Part shown: positions 1 to 8,428 of the stretch, piece after piece
How positions within the stretch are numbered: the stretch's first letter is position 1
How the letters are laid out: every line of letters begins with the position of its first letter
Source of the DNA: Clostridiales bacterium
Lineage (GTDB): Bacteria > Bacillota > Clostridia > Saccharofermentanales > Saccharofermentanaceae
DNA length: 44,760 nucleotides
Reading direction: 5' to 3'
Assembly: GCA_017545245.1 (NCBI GenBank)
Contig: JAFWPB010000025.1
Span: 1 to 44,760, forward strand
Translations under genes and position numbers: made by a program
The notes under the pieces: model-generated
Seen by the model: the letters and a program-made list of their open reading frames with translations, nothing else
Databases searched by the model: none
Told to the model about the DNA's origin: nothing

Positions 1-467
1 ATGAGTTCCTCGAAGTACTTCTTACCAACTTCCATAACTACGTCGGAATACATCTGGATAAATCTTCTGTAGCAGTCCCAAGCCCAGCGCGGGTTGTTGG
101 ACTTTTCAGCGATTACATTAACAACTTCCTCATTAAGACCAAGGTTGAGGATGGTATCCATCATACCAGGCATGGAAGCTCTCGCACCGGAACGGACAGA
201 AACGAGGAGCGGATTCTCGATATCACCGAACTTCTTACCGGTGATCTCCTCCATCTTTCCAACATATTCCAGGATCTGACCGAAGATCTCATCGTTGATC
301 TGACGACCGTCTTCGTAGTATTTTGTACAAGCTTCAGTTGTGATCGTGAATCCCTGTGGAACAGGAAGTCCGAGATTGGTCATCTCTGCAAGGTTTGCAC
401 CCTTACCGCCGAGGAGCTCACGCATGTTGCCGTTGCCCTCAGAAAACAAGTAAACATATTTAGTCAT
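1..467 (-). CDS. ppdK: Pyruvate, phosphate dikinase, N-terminal part (cut by window edge)
   Basis: Translating from the ATG at 467 gives a protein beginning [20 protein letters not shown], followed by the [10 protein letters not shown] and [11 protein letters not shown] motifs and later [16 protein letters not shown]. These are hallmarks of the nucleotide-binding N-terminal domain of PPDK. Only about 155 of roughly 880 residues are present; the rest lies beyond position 1. The enzyme interconverts pyruvate, ATP and phosphate with PEP, AMP and pyrophosphate in the cytoplasm. In anaerobic Clostridia it often works in pyrophosphate-dependent glycolysis or at the PEP-pyruvate-oxaloacetate node. 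A weak purine-rich ribosome site (GAAAGGCGG) precedes the start. The gene is separated from glyS by about 145 bp. Confidence 0.95.
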   Translation of the reverse strand, partial: MTKYVYLFSEGNGNMRELLGGKGANLAEMTNLGLPVPQGFTITTEACTKYYEDGRQINDEIFGQILEYVGKMEEITGKKFGDIENPLLVSVRSGARASMPGMMDTILNLGLNEEVVNVIAEKSNNPRWAWDCYRRFIQMYSDVVMEVGKKYFEEL

Positions 468-612
468 TGTTTAGCCCGCCTTTCATAATTTTTTGCTTCT
501 AGTTACTTTATTTCAAAGTTCTCCGCGCCTTGATCGATCGTTCCGCGCCAAAAGAACTTAAAAACCAATATCATTCATTCTCTGATCGATTGCCCCGTAT
601 GGCGGCCGCAGA
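468..612. other. Short intergenic gap between glyS and ppdK
   Basis: This gap must hold the ppdK promoter, but I see no convincing -35/-10 pair. The only pattern is an 8-bp direct repeat TCCGCGCC at 522-529 and 542-549, with GATCGATCG between the copies. No clear glyS terminator is visible. Confidence 0.4.
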
Positions 613-2043
613 TCAGAAGTCAAATTTTCCATCGAAGAATTCACCGAGTTTGTCAATCGGGAAACGGATGTTGCCCGGCTCATACTCAACATTCTTCATG
701 GAGTCGCGCTCACGGATCGTGACGCAGTTATCGTTCTCGGAATCAAAGTCGTATACGATGCAGTACGGTGTACCGATCTCGTCCTGACGGCGGTAACGCT
801 TACCGATGGACTGTCTGTCATCGAATTCGCACATATACTTCTTCGAAAGCTCTGTAAAGATCGGCTCTGCTTTCTCGCTGAGTTTTGCAGAAAGCGGCAG
901 CACACCGATTTTGATCGGAGCGAGGAACGGGTGGAAATGCATTACTGTACGGACGTCTTCCTTGTCGCCGTCGACGATCTTTTCTTCGTCGTAAGCGGAG
1001 CACAGGAAAGCGAGTGTTACACGGTCAGCACCGAGCGACGGCTCGATAACGTACGGAACGTATTTCTCATTCTTTGTCGGATCAAAGTAAGAAAGATCCT
1101 GCTTCGAGAACTGCATATGCTGCTTGAGGTCGTAGTCGGTTCTGTCAGCCACGCCCCAGAGCTCGCCCCACTGGCCTTCGCCGAAGGGGAACCAGAACTC
1201 GAAGTCTGTTGTCGCATTGGAATAGAAAGCGAGTTCTTCCGGAGAGTGATCTCTCGTTCTGAGTTCTTCTTCCTTCAGGCCGAGACCTGTCAGCCAGTTG
1301 TAGCAGTATTCCTTCCAGTATTTGAACCATTCAAGGTCCGTACCCGGTTCGCAGAAGAACTCGAGTTCCATCTGTTCGAACTCACGTGTTCTGAAGATGA
1401 AGTTACCCGGTGTGATCTCGTTTCTGAAGCTCTTACCGATCTGGCAGATACCGAACGGAATCTTCTTTCTTGCGGAACGCTGTACGTTCAGGAAGTTTAC
1501 GAAAATACCCTGGGCCGTTTCCGGACGGAGGTAAACTTCGTTCTTTGCATCTTCGGTAATGCCCATGAATGTCTTAAACATCAGGTTGAATTTTCTTACA
1601 TCTGTGAAGTTGTGGCCACCACATGTCGGGCAAGGAATGTTCTTCTCCTTGATGTAGGCAACGAGTTGTTCGTCGTTCATGCCTTCGACATTGACATCGG
1701 TGATGCCGTTCTCGGAATTGAAATCCTCGACCAGTTTATCAGCACGGGCACGAGCCTTGCACTGCTTACAGTCGATGAGCGGATCCGAGAAACCGCCAAC
1801 GTGGCCGGAAGCGACCCATACCTGAGGATTCATCAGGATTGCGCAATCTACGCCTACGTTATAAGGACTCTCCTGGACGAATTTCTTCCACCAGGCTGCT
1901 TTTACATTATTCTTAAGCTGCACGCCCAGAGGACCGAAGTCCCAGGCATTTGCCAGGCCACCATAAATATCGGAACCCGGATAGACGAAACCTCTTGTCT
2001 TCGCAAGGGCTACGATTTTTTCCATTGACTTCTGTACCGGCAT
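613..2043 (-). CDS. glyS: Glycyl-tRNA synthetase, dimeric alpha2 type
   Basis: The 476-residue protein charges tRNA-Gly with glycine in the cytoplasm. It is a class II synthetase of the one-chain type (also called GlyQS), not the two-gene alpha/beta type. Visible motifs: the N-terminal [20 protein letters not shown] signature (residues 18-37), LRPETAQG (about 172-179), class II motif 2 beginning FRNEITPG (about 206) and motif 3 around PSLGADR (about 335-341). Cys pairs at about 92/95 and 138/141 could bind zinc in the insertion domain. The ATG overlaps the rpoZ stop (TGATG) and a GGGAGGAA ribosome site precedes it, so translation is probably coupled. It is the last gene of the yicC operon. 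No T-box leader is seen. A tRNA-Gly gene lies at 38.5 kb. Confidence 0.97.
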   Translation of the reverse strand: MPVQKSMEKIVALAKTRGFVYPGSDIYGGLANAWDFGPLGVQLKNNVKAAWWKKFVQESPYNVGVDCAILMNPQVWVASGHVGGFSDPLIDCKQCKARARADKLVEDFNSENGITDVNVEGMNDEQLVAYIKEKNIPCPTCGGHNFTDVRKFNLMFKTFMGITEDAKNEVYLRPETAQGIFVNFLNVQRSARKKIPFGICQIGKSFRNEITPGNFIFRTREFEQMELEFFCEPGTDLEWFKYWKEYCYNWLTGLGLKEEELRTRDHSPEELAFYSNATTDFEFWFPFGEGQWGELWGVADRTDYDLKQHMQFSKQDLSYFDPTKNEKYVPYVIEPSLGADRVTLAFLCSAYDEEKIVDGDKEDVRTVMHFHPFLAPIKIGVLPLSAKLSEKAEPIFTELSKKYMCEFDDRQSIGKRYRRQDEIGTPYCIVYDFDSENDNCVTIRERDSMKNVEYEPGNIRFPIDKLGEFFDGKFDF

Positions 2044-2516
2044 CAGGATTCCTCCCCGTCTTCGTCGATATCCGCATCTTCATCGGATTCAACGATTTCT
2101 TGTGCAGCGAACTCTTCTTCGCTGAGTTCTTCGATCAGGTCATCAGTATTGACCGTTTCCACTTCCGGAGCCGATCCTGCATCTTCCATGGCCGTCTCGC
2201 CTTCTTCACCCTGCGCTTCCATAGCCTGCTCTGCATCCATGCGTGCCTGGTTCTCGGCAGCTTCTTTTGCAAGACGGCGGGCTTCCTCGATCTCAGGACG
2301 GAGCGGAACATACGGAGTATGGATTCCCTCTACGCCTACTACCTTATCAGCAGCGACTTCTTTACAAGCCAGCGTCACGTAACTCGGTGTCGGATCATCT
2401 ACCATCGGCTGTGCTCCATCCACTAACTGACGGGCGCGCTTGGCGACCAGCATGCAAAGTGAGAAGCGGCACTCGGCCTTTGGCAACAATTCTTCAACTG
2501 ACGGATCAACTAACAT
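2043..2516 (-). CDS. rpoZ: RNA polymerase omega subunit with long acidic tail
   Basis: Residues 1 to about 75 look like the omega fold: [20 protein letters not shown], then [11 protein letters not shown], the helix that clasps beta-prime. Its position directly after gmk is the usual Firmicute context. Most omega subunits have about 70-90 residues, and this one has 157. The extra part (about residues 85-157) is rich in Glu, Asp and Ala, of low complexity and probably disordered. Whether the tail does anything is unknown. The start ATG at 2516 has a GGGAGGAA ribosome site. The stop codon overlaps the glyS start. Confidence 0.88.
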   Translation of the reverse strand: MLVDPSVEELLPKAECRFSLCMLVAKRARQLVDGAQPMVDDPTPSYVTLACKEVAADKVVGVEGIHTPYVPLRPEIEEARRLAKEAAENQARMDAEQAMEAQGEEGETAMEDAGSAPEVETVNTDDLIEELSEEEFAAQEIVESDEDADIDEDGEES

Positions 2517-2565
2517 TTTTTAATTCCTCCCTTTTTTCATTGCCTCATCAAACGTTTTCTCATTT

Positions 2566-3171
2566 TTATTGTGCAAGCAGTGTGTCCACTGCGTCACGGC
2601 TTCTTCTAAAGCGGCAGTTCTCCGCTTTCATGATCGCGGCGATTTCGTCTGCGGCCTGCTGCACTTCGCGGTTTGTCACCACATAATCGAAGTGTATCGC
2701 CTTCTCGATCTCACCCTTGGCCTGAGCCATTCTCTTTTCGACCAGTTCCTCCGTTTCCGTACCACGTCCGGAAAGGCGGCTTCTCAGTTCCTCCATCGAC
2801 GGCGGAAGCAGGAAGATCGTTACGGTATCGTCGAACTTTTCCTTCAGCGCCAGGCTTCCTGGCACGGTCAGGTCCAGAAGGACATCCTGGCCTCCACGTG
2901 ACATCTTCAAAAGCGGTGTCAATGGTGTGCCGTAGTAGTTTCCGACGTACTGGTCGTATTCGATGATCTCACCTTTTTCGATCAAGTCTTCGAATTCTTC
3001 CTTCGTCCGGAAGTAGTATTCGACGCCATCCTGCTCCGTGCCTCTTGGTGCACGGGAGGTAACGGAGACCGAATGCCTGCAGTCCGGAAACATCTCACGG
3101 AGCTTCTCGATCACAGTGCCTTTTCCCACACCGGAAGGACCTGATATCGATACGATCAAACCATTACTCAT
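2566..3171 (-). CDS. gmk: Guanylate kinase
   Basis: This 201-residue enzyme phosphorylates GMP (and dGMP) to GDP with ATP, on the path to GTP and in (p)ppGpp-linked purine control. The P-loop GPSGVGKG lies at residues 11-18. It is followed by the GMP-binding segment SVTSRAPRGTEQDGVEYYF, typical of the family. The length is normal. The ATG overlaps the remA stop codon (ATGA), so the two are translationally coupled. Confidence 0.97.
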   Translation of the reverse strand: MSNGLIVSISGPSGVGKGTVIEKLREMFPDCRHSVSVTSRAPRGTEQDGVEYYFRTKEEFEDLIEKGEIIEYDQYVGNYYGTPLTPLLKMSRGGQDVLLDLTVPGSLALKEKFDDTVTIFLLPPSMEELRSRLSGRGTETEELVEKRMAQAKGEIEKAIHFDYVVTNREVQQAADEIAAIMKAENCRFRRSRDAVDTLLAQ

Positions 3172-3419
3172 TTCTTCTCATTCACCGCCTTCTTCAGAAG
3201 TTCCGAGATCTCCTCGGATGCCAGCGCCGAAAGGACTACATGTTCGCTGTCCATCACCAGCACCGACTTGCTCTTCTTTCCGGAAGAACAGTCAACGAGC
3301 GCACCACGGTCTCTCGCATCCTGCACCAGTCTACGGATCGGTGCCGATTCCGCGCCGGCCACGCAGACCAAACGCTCCGAGCTGACCATATTTCCAAACC
3401 CGATATCGATAAACGCCAT
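3168..3419 (-). CDS. remA: RemA/DUF370 family regulatory protein
   Basis: The 83-residue protein matches the DUF370 (RemA, YlzA) family: IGFGNMV near the start, ESAPIRRLVQDARDRG in the middle and MDSDHVVLSA-like MDSEHVVLSALASEEI near the end. In Bacillus subtilis RemA is a small DNA-binding activator of biofilm matrix and osmoprotection genes. It sits in the same yloC-remA-gmk-rpoZ order as here. The targets in this organism are unknown. It overlaps gmk by 4 bp and starts 14 bp after yicC. Confidence 0.92.
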   Translation of the reverse strand: MAFIDIGFGNMVSSERLVCVAGAESAPIRRLVQDARDRGALVDCSSGKKSKSVLVMDSEHVVLSALASEEISELLKKAVNEKK

Positions 3420-3433
3420 ACTGTTTCCTCACC

Positions 3434-4321
3434 TCACGCCAGATTCTGGATCTGCTCACGGATCTTCTCGAGTTCCGTCTTCATGTCAAGTACATAGTTG
3501 GTGATCGTTATATCGTTGGCTTTGGAGCCGATGGTGTTCACTTCACGATTCATCTCCTGAAGGATGAAATCCAGTCTCTTGCCGATGCTGCCCTTCGCCT
3601 GAAGCGTCTCTCTGAGCTGGCTGATATGGCTGGTCAGGCGGGTTAGTTCTTCGTCGATCGCGCACTTGTCTGCGAAGATCGCCACTTCCGCTTCTCTTCT
3701 TGTCTCATCGTAAACGAGATCTGCCTTATCCTCGAGGAGTTCCTCAACACGCGCCATCAGGCGCTCTTTATATTCATTCGGAACGAGCGGTGCACGAAGC
3801 ATGACCGCTGCGTGTAATTCTTCAAAATGACTTGCTTTCTGGAGAAGATCTTCAACCAGCTTTCCGCCTTCGATCGTGCGCATGCGAAGGATATCTTCGA
3901 TCGCCGTATCTACAACAGGCAGAAGTTCCGCCGCTGCTTCTTCCGGGGTCAGGCTTGTAGCGCGTGCGAGAAGTACGTCCGGGAAACGGGAAATGTGATA
4001 TGCATCCGTCTCGTCTTTACGGCCGGTCAGTTCGCCGATCTTTGCTACTGCTTCGGAATATGCTTTGGCCAGTCCTGTGTTCATCTCCACGGTCTGGTTC
4101 CCGTCGCCGACATCCTCGATCGTGACAAACACATCGATCTTGCCGCGCAGGAGTTTCTCGGAGATCTTCTCACGGATCTTGTTTTCTATCGCAATATATC
4201 CACGAGGAATACGGATCTGTACATCACAGAATCGATTGTTCACTGATTTGATCTCTACTACGTAGCGACGTGTCGTATATGTGGCCTCGCCACGCCCATA
4301 TCCCGTCATGCTATATGCCAT
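3434..4321 (-). CDS. yicC: YicC/YloC family endoribonuclease
   Basis: This 295-residue protein begins MAYSMTGYGRGEA and continues with VEIKSVNNRFCDVQIR, the N-terminal signature of the YicC family. Its C-terminal part (from about residue 210) carries the DUF1732 pattern: EELTRLTSHISQLRETL, then GKRLDFILQEMNREVNTIGS. Family members are metal-dependent endoribonucleases linked to small-RNA and mRNA decay. The gene heads the operon yicC-remA-gmk-rpoZ-glyS. A good promoter lies about 75 bp upstream of the start. Confidence 0.95.
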   Translation of the reverse strand: MAYSMTGYGRGEATYTTRRYVVEIKSVNNRFCDVQIRIPRGYIAIENKIREKISEKLLRGKIDVFVTIEDVGDGNQTVEMNTGLAKAYSEAVAKIGELTGRKDETDAYHISRFPDVLLARATSLTPEEAAAELLPVVDTAIEDILRMRTIEGGKLVEDLLQKASHFEELHAAVMLRAPLVPNEYKERLMARVEELLEDKADLVYDETRREAEVAIFADKCAIDEELTRLTSHISQLRETLQAKGSIGKRLDFILQEMNREVNTIGSKANDITITNYVLDMKTELEKIREQIQNLA

Positions 4322-4354
4322 GAGCTGATCTCCATTTCAATGGAATTCACAAAT

Positions 4355-4385
4355 GCCTTGAATCGCCGTTGCCAAGGCGTTTTTT
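4355..4385 (+). terminator. Hairpin followed by T-run, antisense to the yicC leader
   Basis: GCCTTG (4355-4360) pairs with CAAGGC (4373-4378), and TTTTTT follows on the plus strand. As a plus-strand element it looks like an intrinsic terminator. In the yicC leader it would only be a plain hairpin. It may block antisense transcription into the operon. Confidence 0.4.
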
Positions 4386-4396
4386 GCGTAAATAGA

Positions 4397-4425
4397 ATTA
4401 TATCGCAGGTTGCAAAAAAGCGCAA
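4397..4425 (-). promoter_or_regulatory. Promoter of the yicC-remA-gmk-rpoZ-glyS operon
   Basis: Reading the minus strand, the -35 is TTGCGC (4420-4425) and the -10 is a perfect TATAAT (4397-4402), with a 17-bp spacer. It lies about 75 bp upstream of the yicC ATG. Confidence 0.75.
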
Positions 4426-4497
4426 GCCTCAAAATCGTGATTTTCCTTAGAGCCGCAAGGGTTTCAAGAAATTTTCACCTGCGATAGATCTGCCGGG

Positions 4498-4546
4498 CAA
4501 GTGCTTTTGGCGGTGAAAACGGAGGGGCGTCGCGCAAAAGCACTTG
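4498..4546. repeat. Inverted pair of the AAAAGCACTT motif with 12-bp arms
   Basis: CAAGTGCTTTTG (4498-4509) and its exact reverse complement CAAAAGCACTTG (4535-4546) flank a 25-bp spacer. This is the only place in the window where two exact copies of the over-represented 10-mer face each other. It begins the GGCGGTAA array that follows. Confidence 0.85.
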
Positions 4547-4565
4547 TACCGTTCCAAAACCGGCA

Positions 4566-4740
4566 TTACCGCCAAGACGCCAAAAAATCCTGAAAAGGCG
4601 GTAATTTCTGCTGTTTTTGAAGAGCTTTTTTTGACATTTACCGCCCGAAAAGCACTTGGCCTGAGTTTTGGCGGTAAAGGGGATAAAATTGTCAAAGATT
4701 TTACCGCCATATGGCGAACTGTCAGGCAGTTTGGCGGTAA
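4566..4740. repeat. GGCGGTAA inverted-word array
   Basis: Three units of TTACCGCC, a spacer of 23-24 bp, then GGCGGTAA lie at 4566-4604, 4638-4677 and 4701-4740. Unit spans are 39, 40 and 40 bp and gaps between units are 33 and 23 bp. A further GGCGGT lies at 4509-4514. The spacer of the second unit contains an exact AAAAGCACTT. The array fills the gap between the metallophosphoesterase stop and the yicC promoter. I see no gene in it. Confidence 0.85.
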
Positions 4741-4772
4741 TGCCCTCTTTGAAGGCGTAGCAATAACTATGC

Positions 4773-5573
4773 TCAGAGCTGGATCGGGTCGAACTGCAGA
4801 TAATCCGCCGCGATCAGGCGGTATTCGACGCCGTTCCGGACGCCTTCGAAAGCTTTCTGGTGGCCTCGTCCGTGCAGGTGGCCATAAAGGCACAGGTCCA
4901 CGCCGTATTTCTCGAGTGTCTCGGTAAAGCCGTTTGACCGCTCGGGGTCATAGATCGGCGGGTAATGCAGCATGACAACTTTCCGCGGAGCAGCGCCCGC
5001 TTCTGCGCCAAAAGCACTCCCCCCGCAACTTCCGTCGGCCGCTTCCGCATCCGTCTCCCACGCAGCCCCAGCAGCCCCGGCCCCCGCGGCTTCCCACGCC
5101 TTGACCGAGTCAGCCAGCGACCTTTCGAGCCGCCCGACTTCGCGCAGATAGATCTTCTCATCGGCTTCCTTGCTCTCCGGATTTTCCGGCAGCAGCCAGC
5201 CGCGGGTACCCGCGATCAAAGTCCCCTCAATGAAGAAGCCGTTATTTTTCAGAAGCCGCATGGAAGTCATGCCGTGCGCGGCAAGAAAATCCTCGACCTT
5301 TTTATTCGTGCCCCACCACAGATCGTGGTTGCCTTTACTCAGGATTTTCTGCCCGGGAAGATCATCGACAAACTGAAGATCAGCAAGCGCCTCGTCCATC
5401 GAAAGCCCCCACGAAATGTCCCCTGGGATCAAAACCGTATCCTCTGTCGAAATCTTGCTGCGCCAGTGCTTTTCGAGCCGCTCGACATAGTTCTGCCAGC
5501 CCGAACCGAAAACGTCCATAGGCTTATCCACGGAAAGAGATAAGTGAAGATCAGCGATAGCAAAAATACTCAT
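4773..5573 (-). CDS. Calcineurin-like metallophosphoesterase
   Basis: This 266-residue cytoplasmic protein has the full metal-binding set of the calcineurin-like fold: D8-x-H10, GD at 51-52, GNHD at 81-84, H203 and GHLH at 231-234. It should hydrolyse a phosphoester, but the substrate is unknown. Residues about 161-197 form a low-complexity stretch rich in Ala and Gly between the GNHD half and the second metal half. This segment is missing the conservation seen around it, and its DNA resembles an intergenic repeat at about 16.55 kb. It lies 9 bp after the membrane glycosyltransferase gene and may be cotranscribed with it. Confidence 0.85.
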   Translation of the reverse strand: MSIFAIADLHLSLSVDKPMDVFGSGWQNYVERLEKHWRSKISTEDTVLIPGDISWGLSMDEALADLQFVDDLPGQKILSKGNHDLWWGTNKKVEDFLAAHGMTSMRLLKNNGFFIEGTLIAGTRGWLLPENPESKEADEKIYLREVGRLERSLADSVKAWEAAGAGAAGAAWETDAEAADGSCGGSAFGAEAGAAPRKVVMLHYPPIYDPERSNGFTETLEKYGVDLCLYGHLHGRGHQKAFEGVRNGVEYRLIAADYLQFDPIQL

Positions 5574-5582
5574 ACCCGCGCC

Positions 5583-7589
5583 TCACCCCATGAAGTAGAA
5601 GCACCAGAAGAAGAACAGATACAGGCCTGCCAGCATGGCCGGTCTCGCCCAAAGAAGCGGACGGCTGATCTTCGCAGGCTCGTGCGTTTTCTCATAGCTA
5701 AGCGCCGCCGAATCGGCATTTTTCAGCATATACGCAGCGATGTACACGGATACGGCAAAAAAGACCGTCACGCACATATTCAGGATCAACGTCCGGTTAT
5801 CGCCAAGCCAGATGCCGATGTTTTTCGCACCGTGATAGTAGTGCTTTCCGATAAACGGAAGCACGCAGTAGTTCACGTCTTCCATGACCGGCACGCCGCG
5901 GATACTGAAGATCAGGAGATACATGAGGTCCATGCCCCAGCTGCAGTACAGAAGGACGTCCGTCTTCTGGAAGAACGGAAGCAGCATCGCGAAGAACACC
6001 GCATAGGGGTAGATCCACTGCGCATTCCACTCCACGAGGCACATGAAGACCGTATACACGATCAGGCCGCAAAGCCCGAGATACATGAGGATCTGTGAGC
6101 GGTTGGCCGGGTCCACTTTCTTCGAGAAAATGTAGATGCAGAAAATCACGTAGAGCGCGACCATGAGATAGATCGTGAAGTCGCCGCCGCCGATGTTCGA
6201 AGACGTCAGGCGGTCGATAAAGTGGTACGTGTCTTCCGCCGCCACGTCCATCGCTTTGAATCCGACGCTTCCGCCGAAGATTGCATGGAAAAGTGCCGGC
6301 ACCGATGCTCCCACCACTGCGCAGAGGAGGATGCCTTTCAAGCGCTTTTGGACCAGAAGGACCAGTGGGATGAACACGAGGAGCGGGAAGAATTTAAATG
6401 CGATCGAGAGCGACATCACAAACGAGAAAGCGATGTATCTCTTCCGCGCGTAGAAGCGGAACGCAAGCAGCATCAGAATGACGTAGATGATGTCCACCTG
6501 TCCGTAGCCGACGGTCGCGTAGAGCGTCATCGAGCTGGTCAGATAAAGGATCATGGCACGGCTGGCAAACTTGTCGTCGGCGCCGAAATCTTTGACGACT
6601 TTTTTTACGAGAAAAGCACTGTAGACGAGTAGCACGGCGATCACGATCTGGAAGTAGATGACCAGGAACGGGCTGTCGAAACTGGTGAACGCCATAAAAG
6701 GTGCGGTGACGATCGCGGCGAAGATGTAAAGGAGGATATTGTAGTTAAAGATATCCATCGAGATATCGCCGTTGGCTCTCGCGCCTTCGTAGAGCCAGTC
6801 GTAGAAACGGTGGAGCTGTCCGTGGCGGAGCGCGTCGACCACTTTGTAGCCGCCCTTGATGATCATGTGCAGGTCAAAGTCGGTCGAGACGAAAACGGCC
6901 GATACGAAGAGCAGCACAAAAAGAAGGATCTTTTCGTTTCTTCGGATCGTGTCGAAGTAGAAAGGTGTTTTCTTACTCAGGATCGAATAGATCATGGCCA
7001 GAACAAGCAGTGCCAGGATCGCGTAAATCACGACAAACTGGGTCTTTAACTCCGAGCCGCGGAATGTGCCCCAGACATTCGCAACGAGATTTCCGTCATA
7101 CTCGTGTCCGTTCACGGTTGTGGCGCCGTACGGGTCCGTTGTAGAATCCGCCATCAGATAGATATCGTCCTTCGCCGCATTTTCCACGTGAATGCTAATC
7201 TTGCATTCCTCTTCCGGATCGACAGAAGTAAAATGCGTATCGTCGAAGCGGTTCCATCCGTTCTTAAAAACCAGTTGGTCGGTCGAGCCGGACAGAAGCT
7301 TCCGTCCGTCCAGATCGAACACCTCTACAAACACCGTCGCGCTGCCTTTCGTGTTCTCTTTTCCGAGTCCCAGTTCGACTCCCGAAAAGCGGCTGAAATG
7401 CATCTTGAAAGTCTGCTCGACGTTGTCGCCGTTATTCAGATAGATCTTCTTTCCGTAGCTCACAGAAAGGTTATGCACATTGGAAAACACAGGTTTATTG
7501 GGTGCGATAAAAACAAGAAAAAGAAACGCGAACACAAACACGATCGCCCAGGCACATGTATAGACAATTGCTTTTTTCTTATCCTGCAT
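5583..7589 (-). CDS. GT-C/GT87-like membrane glycosyltransferase
   Basis: I choose the ATG at 7589 (MQDKKKAIVYTCAW), which has a GAAGGGAAAG ribosome site 10 bp after the previous stop. A longer frame to 7694 would overlap that gene. The product has 668 residues. One N-terminal membrane helix is followed by an extracytoplasmic beta-rich region (about 35-180) and then about 10 membrane helices. The segment containing GQVDIIYVILMLLAF and a later KFFPLLVFIPL resembles integral-membrane glycosyltransferases of the GT87/PimE type, which use lipid-phosphate sugars. The gene just upstream makes a GT2 enzyme of the dolichyl-phosphate mannose synthase type, which could supply that donor. The acceptor is unknown. 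Confidence 0.7.
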   Translation of the reverse strand: MQDKKKAIVYTCAWAIVFVFAFLFLVFIAPNKPVFSNVHNLSVSYGKKIYLNNGDNVEQTFKMHFSRFSGVELGLGKENTKGSATVFVEVFDLDGRKLLSGSTDQLVFKNGWNRFDDTHFTSVDPEEECKISIHVENAAKDDIYLMADSTTDPYGATTVNGHEYDGNLVANVWGTFRGSELKTQFVVIYAILALLVLAMIYSILSKKTPFYFDTIRRNEKILLFVLLFVSAVFVSTDFDLHMIIKGGYKVVDALRHGQLHRFYDWLYEGARANGDISMDIFNYNILLYIFAAIVTAPFMAFTSFDSPFLVIYFQIVIAVLLVYSAFLVKKVVKDFGADDKFASRAMILYLTSSMTLYATVGYGQVDIIYVILMLLAFRFYARKRYIAFSFVMSLSIAFKFFPLLVFIPLVLLVQKRLKGILLCAVVGASVPALFHAIFGGSVGFKAMDVAAEDTYHFIDRLTSSNIGGGDFTIYLMVALYVIFCIYIFSKKVDPANRSQILMYLGLCGLIVYTVFMCLVEWNAQWIYPYAVFFAMLLPFFQKTDVLLYCSWGMDLMYLLIFSIRGVPVMEDVNYCVLPFIGKHYYHGAKNIGIWLGDNRTLILNMCVTVFFAVSVYIAAYMLKNADSAALSYEKTHEPAKISRPLLWARPAMLAGLYLFFFWCFYFMG

Positions 7590-7599
7590 TACTTTCCCT

Positions 7600-8310
7600 T
7601 CACACTTTTCCTTTGATCCTGATACCCAGAAGTTTAAACATCGTCTTGAAATAGCTCCAGATAAACGGGAGCAGACGACGCTTCGATTCTCCAAAAGTTC
7701 TCTTCACGAATTTGATCGGCACCTCGCCGATGCGGAAGTTCTTTTTGGAAAGAAGCTTCAGCTTGAGGAGCACTTCTTCCAGCACATCGTAATTGACGCT
7801 GGCCAGTTCAAACTTCTTCAATTCTTCCGTTCTGTAGAAGCGGAAATTAGTCGAGAGGTCCTTCGCCTTTACGCCGGTCACAATACGGAAAACCGTATTC
7901 AGGATGCGGCTCATGATCTGCGAACTCTTCGCATCGCAGGTCGATCCGCCTTTCACATAGCGTGATCCGATCACGACATTATATCCTTGGGAAAACATCT
8001 CATACATCGGCGTAATGTATTCCGGACGGTGGGATCCGTCGCTGTCGAGCGCCAGAAGCTTATCGTACGAGGCCATCTCGATGCCCTTCCTGTACGCACC
8101 GCCGAAACCCGGGAGTTCCTGGTTCACGTACTTCGCACCAAACTCTTTGCAAACGCCTTCGGTATTATCCATTGGAACTTTGGTATCCACGACAATGATT
8201 TCGTATTTTTCGCCCGTCTTCTCCAGACGCTCGATGATCTGTGGCAAAAGCACTCGCAGATTTTCTTCTTCTTTATATGCCAGCAGCATCGTGCTGATAC
8301 CTGATTCCAT
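7600..8310 (-). CDS. GT2 family polyprenyl-phosphate sugar synthase-like protein
   Basis: The 236-residue protein resembles dolichyl-phosphate mannosyltransferase. It begins with a nucleotide-sugar fold (AYKEEENL, then EIIVVDTK), has GGAYRKGIEMA, and carries a DSD metal motif at about 89-91 in LLALDSDGSHRPEY. No C-terminal membrane anchor of the GtrB kind is obvious. It probably moves a hexose from a nucleotide sugar to polyprenyl phosphate at the inner membrane face. The ATG at 8310 has an AGAGGTG ribosome site. A GTG nine bases upstream (8319) overlaps that site and is less likely. It is followed after 10 bp by the GT-C enzyme. Confidence 0.85.
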   Translation of the reverse strand: MESGISTMLLAYKEEENLRVLLPQIIERLEKTGEKYEIIVVDTKVPMDNTEGVCKEFGAKYVNQELPGFGGAYRKGIEMASYDKLLALDSDGSHRPEYITPMYEMFSQGYNVVIGSRYVKGGSTCDAKSSQIMSRILNTVFRIVTGVKAKDLSTNFRFYRTEELKKFELASVNYDVLEEVLLKLKLLSKKNFRIGEVPIKFVKRTFGESKRRLLPFIWSYFKTMFKLLGIRIKGKV

Positions 8311-8428
8311 ACTATTCACCTCTTACCCAATTCAAGAGCATGATACCATAATCAGCACTGCTTATCCACAGCAAAGCGTGTTTTCACGAGTTTGAAGGAA
8401 TCGCTTCCGGCTTATACCAGAATCCTTT

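Noticed and set aside
522..549. Direct repeat TCCGCGCC around GATCGATCG as an operator
   Set aside because: Only 8 bp, no dyad over a promoter, and no clear promoter next to it.
931..2028. 365-residue open frame antisense to glyS
   Set aside because: It is a shadow of the codon pattern of glyS. glyS has clear catalytic motifs; the antisense frame has none.
4447..4927. Open frames inside the GGCGGTAA array
   Set aside because: They run through repeats and into the metallophosphoesterase gene on the other strand or frame, without recognisable protein.
8362..8370. DnaA box TTATCCACA
   Set aside because: A single 9-mer is expected about once by chance in a window this size. No cluster of boxes, AT-rich unwinding region or dnaA/dnaN is near.
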